Source of the DNA: Micromonospora sp. NBC_01796
GTDB taxonomy: Bacteria > Actinomycetota > Actinomycetes > Mycobacteriales > Micromonosporaceae
Assembly: GCF_035917455.1 (NCBI RefSeq)
Contig: NZ_CP109078.1
Location: 8,478,001 to 8,542,000 of the forward strand
DNA length: 64,000 nt
Reading direction: 5' to 3'
Translations under genes and position numbers: made by a program
Notes under the pieces: generated by a model
Databases searched by the model: none
What the model was told of the DNA's origin: nothing
Seen by the model: only the letters and a program-made list of their open reading frames with translations
Shown here: one piece after another, positions 8,229 through 19,849 of the stretch
Layout: each line of letters begins with the position of its first letter
How positions within the stretch are numbered: the first letter of the stretch is position 1

Positions 8229-9190
8229 CCTCTGCCGTCGGCAGCACTCCCTCCGGCGCCCCGACCCGGGCCGGCGGCGAGGATCGGCAGGCACCCGTAC
8301 GGCCTCACCGGAAGCGGTGGGGCCGTACGGCCGGCTGGCTCGGCTGGCTCTGGGTCCTGCCGGCCCTGATCATGTACGGGTTCTTCGTCCTGCGTCCGCT
8401 CGTCACCACGGTGCAGTACTCGCTGTACCGCTGGAACGGCATCGGTCAGGCCGAGTGGGTCGGCCTGCACAACTACCTGACCGTGGTCACCGACAGCGAC
8501 CTCCTGAAGATCATCTCGAACGCGTTCATCCTGATCATCTTCTTCAGCTTCGTCCCGGTCTGCCTGGGGCTGCTGGTCGCCAGCCTCGTCCGCCGGCTCA
8601 GCGCCGGCCCCTTCGGCACCGTCGTGCGCACCGTGCTGTTCCTGCCGCAGGTGATCCCGCTGGTCGCGGCCGGCATCGCGTGGACCTGGCTGCTGTCCAC
8701 CGACGGCCTGGTCAACCAGATCCTGCGGGCCGTCGGCCTGGGCGGGATCACCCGCGCCTGGCTCGGCGAGTTCGACACGGCGCTGCCCTCGGTGGGCGTG
8801 ATCGGTACCTGGGTCATGCTCGGCCTGTGCACGATCCTGCTCGTCACGGGCATGAGCAAGATCGACCCGGCGCTGTACGAAGCGGCCCGCATCGACGGCG
8901 CCGGACCCGTACGGGAGTTCTTCGCCGTCACCCTGCCGAGCCTGCGCCAGGAGATCGGGGTCTGCCTCACCGTGACCATCATCGCCGCCCTCGCCAGTTT
9001 CGACATCGTCTACATCTCCACCAGCGGTGGGCCCGGCATCCAGACCACGGTGCCCGGTCTGGAGATCTACCGGCTCGCCTTCTCCCAGCGGCAGGTCGGA
9101 CTCGCCTCGGCGCTGGCGGTGGTGCTCATGGTGCTGGTGCTGGCGTGCGTGCTGCCGATCCAGCGGCTGACCCGGGAGGACAAGGCATGA
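8225..9190 (+). CDS. CUT1 sugar ABC transporter permease (MalF-like)
   Basis: 321 residues with six predicted membrane segments and the EAA loop of binding-protein-dependent permeases (YEAARIDGAGPVREFFAVTLP). The start ATG at 8225 overlaps the binding-protein stop and the stop overlaps the next permease start, so the three are translationally coupled. No ATPase gene is in this operon; as in many actinomycetes a shared MsiK-type ATPase encoded elsewhere probably energises it. Confidence 0.92.
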   Translation: MTSAVGSTPSGAPTRAGGEDRQAPVRPHRKRWGRTAGWLGWLWVLPALIMYGFFVLRPLVTTVQYSLYRWNGIGQAEWVGLHNYLTVVTDSDLLKIISNAFILIIFFSFVPVCLGLLVASLVRRLSAGPFGTVVRTVLFLPQVIPLVAAGIAWTWLLSTDGLVNQILRAVGLGGITRAWLGEFDTALPSVGVIGTWVMLGLCTILLVTGMSKIDPALYEAARIDGAGPVREFFAVTLPSLRQEIGVCLTVTIIAALASFDIVYISTSGGPGIQTTVPGLEIYRLAFSQRQVGLASALAVVLMVLVLACVLPIQRLTREDKA

Positions 9191-10014
9191 ACCTCACCAG
9201 CCGCGGCGAACGCCTGACCGGACGGATCTTCCTGATCGCGCTCGTCGTCGTCACGCTCCTGCCGTTCCTGAGCATGCTGTCCGCGGCGTTGCAGCCGCGC
9301 GGCACCGTCCCCACCGGACTGGCCTGGCCGTCCGACCCGCAGTGGGGCAACTTCGGCGCCGCGTTCACCGCCGCCAACATGGGTGTGTTGTTGCAGTCCA
9401 GCCTGCTGATCGTGGTCGGGGTCGTGCCGATCGGCGTGGTCATCGCGACCATGGCCGGGTTCGGACTGGGTCACCTGCGGGTGCCCGGCGGTCCGATCGC
9501 CTTCGGTCTGCTCCTGCTCGGGCTGACCCTGCCACTCGAAGCCGTGGTCACCCCGCTGTATTACCAGATGCGCGACCTCGGCCTGCTCAACACCCGCTGG
9601 GCGATCATCCTGCCGCTGATCGGCCTGTACATGCCGTTCTCGGTGTTCTGGATGCGGGCACACTTCACCACCGTGCCGAAGGAACTCTCCGAGGCGGCGC
9701 GCGTCGACGGCAGCAACACCTGGCAGTTGTTCTGGCGCATCCACGTGCCGCTCGCCCGACCGGCCATCGCGTCGCTGACCATCCTGCTGTTCCTGTGGAC
9801 CTGGAACCAGTTCCTGCTCGCCATCGTGCTCGTCGACGACGCCACGAAACGCACGATGGCCGGCGCGCTCGGCGCTTTCCAGGGCCAGTGGGGGACCGAC
9901 CTGGTGCTGCTGTGCGCCGGGTCCCTGCTGATCCTCACCCCCACGCTCATCGTGTTCCTGATCTTCCAACGCCAGTTCATCAAGGCCCTGATCCAGGGGT
10001 CGCTGAAGGGATAG
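9187..10014 (+). CDS. CUT1 sugar ABC transporter permease (MalG-like)
   Basis: 275 residues, six predicted membrane helices, EAA motif (SEAARVDGSNTWQLFWRIHVP) in the usual C-terminal cytoplasmic loop. ATG at 9187 overlaps the preceding stop. It forms the heterodimeric channel with the MalF-like partner. The next gene starts three bases after its stop, so the serine hydrolase downstream is in the same operon. Confidence 0.92.
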   Translation: MNLTSRGERLTGRIFLIALVVVTLLPFLSMLSAALQPRGTVPTGLAWPSDPQWGNFGAAFTAANMGVLLQSSLLIVVGVVPIGVVIATMAGFGLGHLRVPGGPIAFGLLLLGLTLPLEAVVTPLYYQMRDLGLLNTRWAIILPLIGLYMPFSVFWMRAHFTTVPKELSEAARVDGSNTWQLFWRIHVPLARPAIASLTILLFLWTWNQFLLAIVLVDDATKRTMAGALGAFQGQWGTDLVLLCAGSLLILTPTLIVFLIFQRQFIKALIQGSLKG

Positions 10015-10017
10015 TGC

Positions 10018-11172
10018 GTGACCACGCATCCATCGATCCGGGGGGATGCCGACGAGGGCTTCGGCCGGGTCGTCGACATCTTCCGGGACAACTTCTCGTC
10101 GCGCGACGAGGTCGGCGCCGCCGTGGCCCTCTACGTCCGGGGCCGCAAGGTCGTCGACCTGTACGGAGGGCTCGCCGATCCCCGGTCGGGACGCCCCTGG
10201 GAGGCTGACACCCCGGCGGTCGTCTTCTCCTGCACCAAGGGGATCCTGGCCATCTGCGCGTACCTGCTGGTCCAGCAGGGCCGCCTCGACCTGGACGCGC
10301 CGGTAACCCGGTACTGGCCCGAGTTCGGTCAGCACGGCAAGGCGGCCATCCCGGTGCGCTGGCTGCTCACCCACCAGGCCGGCCTGCCAGCCCTGGACCG
10401 GCCCCTCACCCGCGAGGACGTGGTCGGCTGGAAGCCGGTGATCGAGGCGATCGAGGCGCAGACGCCACTGTGGGCGCCCGGCACCGCGCACAGCTACCAC
10501 GCGATGACCTACGGTTGGCTGATCGGCGAGGTGATCCACCGGATCACCGGTCAGCTGCCCGGCGCGTTCTTCCGCGACGTACTCGCCGCGCCGCTCGGCC
10601 TGCGTACCTGGATCGGTCTTCCCGACGAGGAGCGCGACTCGGTGGCCTGGATGCTGGCGCCGCCGGCCGGCTCCTCGGTGCCCATGCACCCGGTCGCCGA
10701 GAGCGGACTCACCATGGGCGGCGCCTTCGCCTTCCCCGCCGACAACGACGGTCTGGTCAGCTTCAACGACCCGGTGATCCAGGCCGCCGGGATACCCGGA
10801 GCCGGTGCCGTCAGCACCGCCGAGAGCCTCGCCCGTCTCTACGCCGCCACGGTGTCCCCGGTCGGCACCGAACGCCTGCTCACCAGGGCTTCGGTCTACG
10901 ACGCGACCCTCCCCCGGGTCGCCGGCCAGCAGCGGTACGGGCCGGCCGACACCGGCCAGCGGTGGGGAACCGGCTTCCTCCTGGACTCCCCGCCGGCGCG
11001 CCCCCTGCTCGGCGCGCTCAGCTTCGGCCACGACGGTGCGGGCGGCCACCTGGCCTTCGGCGACGACGCCTACCAGGTGGGCTTCGCGTACGTCGTCAAC
11101 CAGATGGGCGGTGTCGACGACGACCGGGGCGACCGGCTCACGGCCGCCGTGCGAGCCTGCCTCGGGGCCTGA
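10018..11172 (+). CDS. Beta-lactamase-fold serine hydrolase (EstB-like esterase/peptidase)
   Basis: 384 residues starting at GTG. It has the class C beta-lactamase/EstB active-site SxxK motif (S71-C-T-K74) and a tyrosine in AHSYHAMTYGW (Y160) at the place of the YxN/Yxx base. No signal peptide is seen, so it is cytoplasmic. Such proteins are usually carboxylesterases or D-amino-acid peptidases rather than antibiotic-resistance enzymes. Its place as the last gene of a sugar import operon, 3 bp after the permease, suggests it removes ester (for example acetyl) groups from an imported oligosaccharide, but this is inference. Confidence 0.85.
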   Translation: MTTHPSIRGDADEGFGRVVDIFRDNFSSRDEVGAAVALYVRGRKVVDLYGGLADPRSGRPWEADTPAVVFSCTKGILAICAYLLVQQGRLDLDAPVTRYWPEFGQHGKAAIPVRWLLTHQAGLPALDRPLTREDVVGWKPVIEAIEAQTPLWAPGTAHSYHAMTYGWLIGEVIHRITGQLPGAFFRDVLAAPLGLRTWIGLPDEERDSVAWMLAPPAGSSVPMHPVAESGLTMGGAFAFPADNDGLVSFNDPVIQAAGIPGAGAVSTAESLARLYAATVSPVGTERLLTRASVYDATLPRVAGQQRYGPADTGQRWGTGFLLDSPPARPLLGALSFGHDGAGGHLAFGDDAYQVGFAYVVNQMGGVDDDRGDRLTAAVRACLGA

Positions 11173-11219
11173 CCCGCCCCGGAGGCCCACGGATGTCGAC
11201 CCTCCGAACGAGGGCGATC

Positions 11220-11261
11220 GGGCGCCCGTACCTCCCGCGGCGCAGGGCGGTACGGGCGCCC
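11220..11261. terminator. Bidirectional hairpin terminator between convergent genes
   Basis: Perfect 13-bp arms (GGGCGCCCGTACC / GGTACGGGCGCCC) around a 16-nt loop. It lies between the stop of the serine hydrolase (+) and the stop of the beta-helix gene (-), and can serve both. There is no U-tract, as is usual in high-GC actinobacteria. Confidence 0.75.
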
Positions 11262-11266
11262 GCCAC

Positions 11267-13690
<2,424 letters not shown>

Positions 13691-13723
13691 TCAACGCGGC
13701 GGGGCTCGGTGACGCGGTGATCG

Positions 13724-13737
13724 CGTTAGCGCTAACA
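13724..13737. promoter_or_regulatory. LacI-type operator upstream of the beta-helix gene
   Basis: CGTTAGCGCTAACA contains a perfect 12-bp palindrome (GTTAGCGCTAAC, 13725-13736) with the same CG centre as the other operator copies. It lies 75 bp upstream of the beta-helix gene start and 69 bp past the stop of the epimerase gene. Confidence 0.7.
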
Positions 13738-13805
13738 ACATGGACCAGCGGACCGCCGCTCCCGCGCAGCGACCCACCGCGGACGGTTTCCTGCACGGCC
13801 ACCGG

Positions 13806-14657
13806 TCATCTCATGGCCTTCCGCAGGTGGTGCAGGCCGTCCAGGGCGAGACGGTCCTGCGATACGGCCAGCGGACGCCAGATCGACGCGGCGGTGGCGA
13901 TGGTCTCGTTCTCCGCCGTGAACGACTCGATGCAGACCGCACCCTGATAACCGGTGGCTCGCAGGGTGTCGAAGAATCGGGGCCAGTCGAAGTGGTCCCG
14001 CCCGGGGGCGCCCCGGTCGGTCCCGCTGACCTGGACGTGCTTGATGTGCCGTCCGGCGACGGCGAGTGCCTCGTAGGGATCGGCCTCCTCGATGTTCATG
14101 TGATACGTATCGATCATGATGCCGACGTTCGGGGGCAGACCGTCGATCAGTTCGATCGTCTGCTCGATGGTGTTGACGACGCTCGTCTCGTAGCGGTTCA
14201 GCGCCTCGACACCGATGCTCACGCCGCACTCGCCGGCCTGCTCGGCCACCGGCGCCAAGGCCCGCCGGAAGTCCGCGTAGCAGGCGGCGCGTGCGGTCGC
14301 CGACATCCGCCAGGTGCGGCCGACCGCGGCGTACACGGGACCGCCGACGCACGGTGCGCCAACGGCCGCCGCGCTCGCCACGCAACCCATCAGGTACGCC
14401 ACGGTCGACTCCACGACGGCCGGCGCCGCGTCCACCAGGTCCCGACCGGGCGGGGTGACCGCGCAGACGCCGGCCGCGACGAGGCCGTACGCCGCCAACA
14501 GGTCCCGGGTGCGGACCGGGTCCCAGTCGCCGGGCTGCTCGATCGGCAGTTCGACCGCGTCGAAGCCGAACGAGGCGATCCGTGGGATCAGCTCGGCGAG
14601 AGCCTCGTCGTCGACCGGCGAGGTCCACACCCAGGGGTTGACGCCGACGGCGTACAC
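13806..14657 (-). CDS. TIM-barrel sugar epimerase/isomerase (D-tagatose/psicose 3-epimerase-like)
   Basis: 283 residues of the xylose-isomerase-like TIM barrel family (AP_endonuc_2). Candidate metal ligands are E151 in GVEALNRYETS, D183 in MIDTYHMNIEE, H207 in IKHVQVSGTDRG and E244 in CIESF. The EALNRYET and DTYHMNIEE motifs are those of ketose 3-epimerases. It starts 6 bp after the stop of the binding-protein gene, so it is the last gene of the CUT2 importer operon and likely acts on the imported ketose or its polyol. The actual sugar cannot be read from sequence. Confidence 0.85.
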   Translation of the reverse strand: MYAVGVNPWVWTSPVDDEALAELIPRIASFGFDAVELPIEQPGDWDPVRTRDLLAAYGLVAAGVCAVTPPGRDLVDAAPAVVESTVAYLMGCVASAAAVGAPCVGGPVYAAVGRTWRMSATARAACYADFRRALAPVAEQAGECGVSIGVEALNRYETSVVNTIEQTIELIDGLPPNVGIMIDTYHMNIEEADPYEALAVAGRHIKHVQVSGTDRGAPGRDHFDWPRFFDTLRATGYQGAVCIESFTAENETIATAASIWRPLAVSQDRLALDGLHHLRKAMR

Positions 14658-14663
14658 CGGAAC

Positions 14664-15848
14664 CTACTTCCAGCGCTGCGGGTAGCCGGGCAGGTCGGTG
14701 CAGCCGCACATGGCGTAGTGCAGCGGCGGCATGCTCGGATCGAGGTACCGGTCCAGGTTGTCTTCGGTGATGGTCGGCTGGGGCAGCTTCCACGGACTGG
14801 ACACCTCGGAGCCCTCGAGGATGCGCAGTGCGGCGATGATCGGGGTGCGCCACTGGTAGGTCGGGTAGGTCGGGGCTATCGCGGTGAGTTTCTGGTCCTT
14901 CCACATCTTCAGGAAGTCGAGCTGGTCCTCGCCGTTGATCGGCGGCACGGGCTTGCCCGCGTCCTGGAACGCCTCGACGGCAGCGACGGCGACCGCCCCC
15001 GCGTCCATCCAGACGCCGTCGATCGTGCCGTACCGCTGGATGTAGTCGTTGACGATCTTCTTGGTCTTGGCCGGGTCCCCGTCGGTGAACTCGACCCCGA
15101 CGACGTCGACCTTCGCCTTGTCGAAGGCCACCTTCGCCGCGGACCAGCGGGTCTCCAGGACGTCGACACCGGGCAGGATCCGCAGGGCGAGCACCTTGCC
15201 ACCGGGCTTCATCCGCTGGCTGACGAACTCGGCTCCGACGTGACCGAAGCCGTAGCCTCCGATCGGGTTGATGAACGTCACCGGGCACTTCGTGTTGACA
15301 CCACGGTCGAACACGACAACCGGCAGGCCCGCCTGGCAGGCCGCCTCGACGGCCGGGGTGAGCGTGGCGGTGGTGTTCGGCGAGACGATGAGTGCGTCGC
15401 AACTCTTGCCGAGCAGGTCGTTGATGTCCGCGATCTGCTTCTGGTCCTTGCCTTCGGCGTCGACGTGCACGAACTCCTTGATGCGGCTGCGCTGCGCCTC
15501 GACCTCGGCCTGCATGGTCTTGAATCCGACCTGTCGCCAGGGATTGTTGAGCGCGGCGTTGGAGAAGCAGATCTTGTACGGGCCGTTCTTCTTGAACTTC
15601 CCGGTGTCCACCATCGTGGGGTTGAGCACCTGTTCCCACGGCTTGTCGGCCGGCCCGGTCGGGGCGGCGTCCAGCAGCGAGAGCTCGGCTTGGTGGTCGG
15701 CCTCCACGAAGAACTTCGACTGGTCCCCGGTGCCCGACCCGGCGGCGGAGGCGCTGCCCGAGGGGCCCGCGGTCGGCTCGTCGGTGGCACAGCCGGCGAG
15801 GGACAGCAGAGTGACGGCCGCCAGCGCCGCCATGGAACGTCGTACCAT
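14664..15848 (-). CDS. CUT2 sugar ABC transporter substrate-binding lipoprotein
   Basis: 394 residues, Peripla_BP_4 (RbsB-like) fold. The lipobox LSLAGC gives a lipidated Cys20, followed by a Ser/Gly/Ala-rich linker to about residue 45. Body motifs include ICFSNAALNNPWRQVGF, the DALIVSPNT segment and PVVVFDRGV, all typical of ribose/galactose-type binding proteins. ATG at 15848 has AAGGGG upstream. It lies 8 bp after the permease gene in a five-gene operon with ATPase, two permeases and the epimerase. Confidence 0.92.
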   Translation of the reverse strand: MVRRSMAALAAVTLLSLAGCATDEPTAGPSGSASAAGSGTGDQSKFFVEADHQAELSLLDAAPTGPADKPWEQVLNPTMVDTGKFKKNGPYKICFSNAALNNPWRQVGFKTMQAEVEAQRSRIKEFVHVDAEGKDQKQIADINDLLGKSCDALIVSPNTTATLTPAVEAACQAGLPVVVFDRGVNTKCPVTFINPIGGYGFGHVGAEFVSQRMKPGGKVLALRILPGVDVLETRWSAAKVAFDKAKVDVVGVEFTDGDPAKTKKIVNDYIQRYGTIDGVWMDAGAVAVAAVEAFQDAGKPVPPINGEDQLDFLKMWKDQKLTAIAPTYPTYQWRTPIIAALRILEGSEVSSPWKLPQPTITEDNLDRYLDPSMPPLHYAMCGCTDLPGYPQRWK

Positions 15849-15856
15849 GATTCCCC

Positions 15857-16840
15857 TTATCTCAACGAAGATCGTGTTGCTGAGACCGCCACGGCGAGCA
15901 GGATGATCGCGCCCTGGACGGTCGACCTGAGGGCGCCGGAGACGCCGTAGAAATTCATGAGGGTGAACAGGAGTTCGAGGGTCAGCGCACCGAGCATCGC
16001 TCCGACGACCGAGCCGCGCCCCCCGCCCAGCGCGACGCCGCCGAGGACGACGGCGGTGATCGCACCGAACTCCAGGCCGGCGCCGGCCTGGAACGACACG
16101 CCGCTGTAGCCACCCAGCAGGATCGCCGCCACCGCCGCCGCGACTCCGCTGAGGACGAAGGCGATCGTCCGGGTACGCCAGACGCGTACCCCGCTCAGCT
16201 CGGCGGTGCGCGGGTTGTCGCCCACCGCGACCAGCGTCCGGCCGAAGTCGGAACGCATCAGCAGCGCCGCCAGCGCCGCGAGGACCACCAGGACAACCAG
16301 GGCGTACGGGAGACGTCCGAGCACCGGGACGTCCTCGATCGAGCGCCGGCCGAACTGACGGAACTCCTCGGAGAAGCCGCCCTTCGGTGCGCCGTCGGAC
16401 CAGAGGTAGACCGCGCCGACGAGGATCAGGAACATGCCGAGGGTGGTGATGAACGACGGCACCCGCAGTCGCGTCGTGATCAGGCCGTTGACCAGCCCGA
16501 CGAGCGCGCCGCCGACGAGCAGCACCAGCACCACCGGCCACGTCCGCGACGGATCGCCGTCGATCAGCCGGGCGGCGACGACAACCTGGGCGGTGACCAG
16601 GGAACCGACCGAGAGGTCGAACTCGCCGGAGACGATCACGAAGTACTGGCCGGCGGCGAGCAGGATGACCGGCGCGCAACGGCCGAGGAAGGACATCAGC
16701 GACGGTGGGGCGAAGAAGTCGGGCTGCCGGACGGCGAGCAGGACCAGCAGCACCGCGAGAATCGCGAGGATCGGCAGGACGCCGCCGGGGCGTACCCGCA
16801 GGAGTCGCAGCGGCAGCGGACGGCGTTGGGCGATCTGCAT
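15857..16840 (-). CDS. CUT2 sugar ABC transporter permease (second)
   Basis: 327 residues of the BPD_transp_2 family (RbsC/AraH type) with 8-10 predicted membrane segments. The signature region GAITAVVLGGVALGGGRGSVVGAMLGAL near residues 250-280 is diagnostic. It starts 2 bp after the stop of the first permease, so the two probably form a heterodimeric channel. Confidence 0.92.
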   Translation of the reverse strand: MQIAQRRPLPLRLLRVRPGGVLPILAILAVLLVLLAVRQPDFFAPPSLMSFLGRCAPVILLAAGQYFVIVSGEFDLSVGSLVTAQVVVAARLIDGDPSRTWPVVLVLLVGGALVGLVNGLITTRLRVPSFITTLGMFLILVGAVYLWSDGAPKGGFSEEFRQFGRRSIEDVPVLGRLPYALVVLVVLAALAALLMRSDFGRTLVAVGDNPRTAELSGVRVWRTRTIAFVLSGVAAAVAAILLGGYSGVSFQAGAGLEFGAITAVVLGGVALGGGRGSVVGAMLGALTLELLFTLMNFYGVSGALRSTVQGAIILLAVAVSATRSSLR

Positions 16841-16842
16841 GG

Positions 16843-17817
16843 CTATGACGCCGCCTTTCGTGAGGCCCGGCGGGCGTAGACGGCGACCGCGGCGATGATG
16901 ATGGCGCCCCTGACCACCTGTTTGAAGAAGGCGTCCACCTCAAGCTGGTTGAAGATGGCGTCGATACTGGCGAGCAGCAGAACTCCGCCGACGGTGCCGA
17001 TGACGCCGCCGCGCCCGCCGGCGAGGGCGGTCCCGCCGAGCACCACCGCGGCGATCGACTCCAGGTCGTAGAGGCCCTCGGTGCCCACCCGGGGTGCCCC
17101 CGAGCCGAGCCGGCTGGCGAGGTAGATGCCGGCCAGCCCGGCGCAGAGCGAGCAGAGCACGTGGGCGGTGACGAGAACGCGGTCGTTGCGGACGCCGGAG
17201 AGCCGAGCGACCTCCTGGTCGCCGCCGACGGCGACCAGGTGGTGGCCGAACCGGGTCCGTGAGAGCGCGAACCACGCTGCCCCGGTGACGACGAGCAGCA
17301 ACAGGAAGGACAGCGGCACCGGTCCGACGCGCTGGTAGCCGAGGGTCTGCACGAGTGTGGGTGAGGTGGTGCCGGCCGGACCGTCGTAGCCGCTGTCGAG
17401 GTATCCCTTGAGCAGCAGGCCGACGCCGAGGGTCGCGATGAAGGCGTTTATCCGCACCTTGGTGACGAGCAGGCCGTTGAGCAGGCCGATGCCGGCGCTG
17501 AGGGTGAGTGCCAGGCCGATCGCCGGCAGCATCGCTCCGTCGCTGCCGTTCATGGTCTCGGCCGCGACGAGGGTGCTCAGGCTGATCACGTACGCCACGG
17601 AGAGGTCGAGCGAGCCACCGAGGATGACCAGGGTCTGGCCGACGGCGACGAGCCCCAGCCCGGCGGCGACATGCAGCAGACTCACCGTCGTCGACTGGTT
17701 GAACAGTTGACCGCCATCGATCAGGACGACCAGCCACCCGATCGCGAGAGTGAGGGTCAGGGCCACGAACACGCCCGGTACGGGGCGTCGGGCCGGCAGG
17801 AGCGACAGGACGCTCAC
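16843..17817 (-). CDS. CUT2 sugar ABC transporter permease (first)
   Basis: 324 residues, BPD_transp_2 family, with the conserved ESIAAVVLGGTALAGGRGG segment in the C-terminal third. The start is GTG at 17817, whose GTGA overlaps the stop of the ATPase gene; the overlap decides the start. Translational coupling with the ATPase is expected. Confidence 0.9.
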   Translation of the reverse strand: MSVLSLLPARRPVPGVFVALTLTLAIGWLVVLIDGGQLFNQSTTVSLLHVAAGLGLVAVGQTLVILGGSLDLSVAYVISLSTLVAAETMNGSDGAMLPAIGLALTLSAGIGLLNGLLVTKVRINAFIATLGVGLLLKGYLDSGYDGPAGTTSPTLVQTLGYQRVGPVPLSFLLLLVVTGAAWFALSRTRFGHHLVAVGGDQEVARLSGVRNDRVLVTAHVLCSLCAGLAGIYLASRLGSGAPRVGTEGLYDLESIAAVVLGGTALAGGRGGVIGTVGGVLLLASIDAIFNQLEVDAFFKQVVRGAIIIAAVAVYARRASRKAAS

Positions 17818-19325
17818 GCGGCCGCCTCCCGTACGGTCCCGACCGCCAGGGCGACGACGTCCTCCTCGGTCGCACCGGCGGGCAGCTCGCCCGCGATGCG
17901 GCCGTCGCGCATGACGACGATCCTGTCGCTCATCCCCAGCAGCTCCGGCAGGTCGGACGAGATCATCAGAATGGCCGCGCCATCGTGGGCGAGGCGGCGG
18001 ACGAGGTCGTGGATGGCCGACTTCGCGCCCACGTCGATGCCCCGGGTCGGCTCGTCGAACAGCAGGATCAGCGGGTTGATCGCGAGCCATCGGGCCAGCA
18101 CGACCTTCTGCTGGTTGCCGCCGGACAGGAAGCGGATCTCCTGGTCGTCGCCGGCGGCGCGGACCTCCACCGCGGCGAGCAGTTCACGGACCCGAACGGT
18201 CCGGGCGGCGCGGCCGGACCGAGCCGCGAAGACGGCCCGGCTGGCGAGCAGCGCGTTGTCGAGCACCGACTGTCGGGCGACGATGCCTTCGCCCTTGCGG
18301 TCCTCGGTGACGTAGGCGACGCCGGCCAGCATGGCGGCGCGCGGCGAGCGCAGCCGGACCGGCTTGCCGCCGAGCGTGATCCCGCCGGTCGTGAACGGGG
18401 ATACGCCGAAGAGCGCACGGGCCAGCGCTGATCGCCCGGAGCCCTGGAGGCCGCCGACGCCCAGCACCTCCCCCGCGCGCAGGTCCAGGTCCACGCCGCG
18501 CAACTTCCCGTTTCCCCCGCCGCGGACGGTGAGTCGGACCTGACCGAGGTCGTCGGGGCTGGCCCGGTCCGGGTAGTAACTGGACAGCTCCCGGCCGACC
18601 ATGTGCCGCACCAGCTCGTCGGCGTTGGTGTCCGGGGTGTGCAAGGTGGTCACCCGGCGACCGTCCTTCAGGACCGTGATCCGGCCGGACAGGTCGAAGA
18701 CCTCGGTGAGCCGGTGTGAGACGTACAGCAGGCCGATGTCGCGCTCCTGGAGCCGGCGTACCAGCCGGTAGAGCAGTTCGACCTCGTGGTCGGCCAGCGC
18801 CGCGGTCGGTTCGTCCATGATGAGCAGCCGCGCGTCGAGGGCGAGTGCCTTGGCGATCTCGACCACCTGCTGCTGCGCGACACCGAGGCGCCCCACACGG
18901 GCGTCGGCCGGCAACGCGGTCTCGCCGATCGAGGCAAGCAGCGCAGTGGTGCGGCTGAGCATCTCCCGGCGGTCGACCAGGCCACGCCGTACCGGCTCGT
19001 GCCCAAGGTAGACGTTCTCCGCGACGGTGCGCTCCGGCAGGAGGTTGAACTCCTGGTGGATGATGCCGATGCCGGCCCGCTGCGCGTCGCGTGGGCCCCG
19101 GAACGCGCGCGGAACGCCCGCGAACTCGACGGTGCCCTCGTCCGGGACGTACCCGCCCGAGACGATCTTCATGAGGGTGGACTTCCCCGCGCCGTTCTCA
19201 CCGACGACGGCGTGGACCTCGCCCGGCGCGACCTCCAGGTCGACACCGTCGAGGACGCGTACCCCGAGGAAGGACTTGCCGATGCCGCGCAGGGCGAGCA
19301 GCGGCGCCGGCCGTGGATCTGACAT
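17814..19325 (-). CDS. CUT2 sugar ABC transporter ATP-binding protein (tandem ATPase)
   Basis: 503 residues with two ABC ATPase halves, as in RbsA/AraG. The first half has Walker A GENGAGKST and Walker B LLIMDEPTAAL; the second has a degenerate Walker A (GLQGSGRSAL), the signature LSGGNQQK and LILLFDEPTRG. The degenerate second P-loop is normal for the family. I chose ATG 19325 with a GAGG site about 9 bp upstream; a GTG at 19340 is also possible. It is the first gene of a five-gene import operon. Confidence 0.92.
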   Translation of the reverse strand: MSDPRPAPLLALRGIGKSFLGVRVLDGVDLEVAPGEVHAVVGENGAGKSTLMKIVSGGYVPDEGTVEFAGVPRAFRGPRDAQRAGIGIIHQEFNLLPERTVAENVYLGHEPVRRGLVDRREMLSRTTALLASIGETALPADARVGRLGVAQQQVVEIAKALALDARLLIMDEPTAALADHEVELLYRLVRRLQERDIGLLYVSHRLTEVFDLSGRITVLKDGRRVTTLHTPDTNADELVRHMVGRELSSYYPDRASPDDLGQVRLTVRGGGNGKLRGVDLDLRAGEVLGVGGLQGSGRSALARALFGVSPFTTGGITLGGKPVRLRSPRAAMLAGVAYVTEDRKGEGIVARQSVLDNALLASRAVFAARSGRAARTVRVRELLAAVEVRAAGDDQEIRFLSGGNQQKVVLARWLAINPLILLFDEPTRGIDVGAKSAIHDLVRRLAHDGAAILMISSDLPELLGMSDRIVVMRDGRIAGELPAGATEEDVVALAVGTVREAAA

Positions 19326-19849
19326 CCCGAGAACCCTCACAGAAAGTAGTCACCGACGAGATCCGCGCACCGCCCTGAAGCCGTTCGGGGCGCTGGACGA
19401 CGAGCTTCCGCAGATCGCCACAGAGGCTTACGTGCTCGTGTTGCAAACATTGCCTTGACATGGCCGAAACATCACACGTATGAAGATAGATGTTTGGATG
19501 CGGGTCCGCAATCCTCGACTCGAGCCGATCACCAGGCCCGTCACCGGACCGGCGGCGGCGCCAACCGAGGAAGCCGGGCGCCTTCGCCCGGCCCTCGGAG
19601 GAGAACCGGGACATTTGATCAGGCCATTGACACCCATCGATGCCTAGCGCATCCTGACCTCACAGACCACGGGACGAGAACACAGCCCATGCCACGCTGT
19701 GTGACGTCCTGCAGGGGCTGACTGCCGTTGCGGCGGACGGCACGACGACCAACCGGCACACTCGTGCCCCCTCGCGCGTCCAGGCACAACCTGACACGCC
19801 GTGGGGCCCGTGGTCGCAATCCCGTTGCCCGCCCACATTAGGAGACGGC
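19326..19849. other. Long divergent intergenic region with promoter-like elements and a hairpin
   Basis: No gene is seen in these 524 bp. On the plus strand TTGACA (19455-19460) and TATGAA (19479-19484) make a promoter-like pair. An inverted repeat AAACATC (19467-19473) / GATGTTT (19489-19495) overlaps it and could be an operator. A GC-rich hairpin GCCGGGCG-CCTT-CGCCCGGC lies at 19573-19592, extended by CCGAGG/CCTCGG flanks. These would give the ThuA-PQQ gene a long structured leader, or may be the remains of something deleted. Confidence 0.45.

Noticed and set aside
10018-11172. Serine hydrolase as an antibiotic-resistance beta-lactamase
   Set aside because: No signal peptide, EstB-like motifs, and a place inside a sugar import operon.
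13740-15950. A 736-codon plus-strand frame over the epimerase and binding-protein genes
   Set aside because: Antisense shadow; the minus-strand genes have lipobox, metal ligands and operon spacing.
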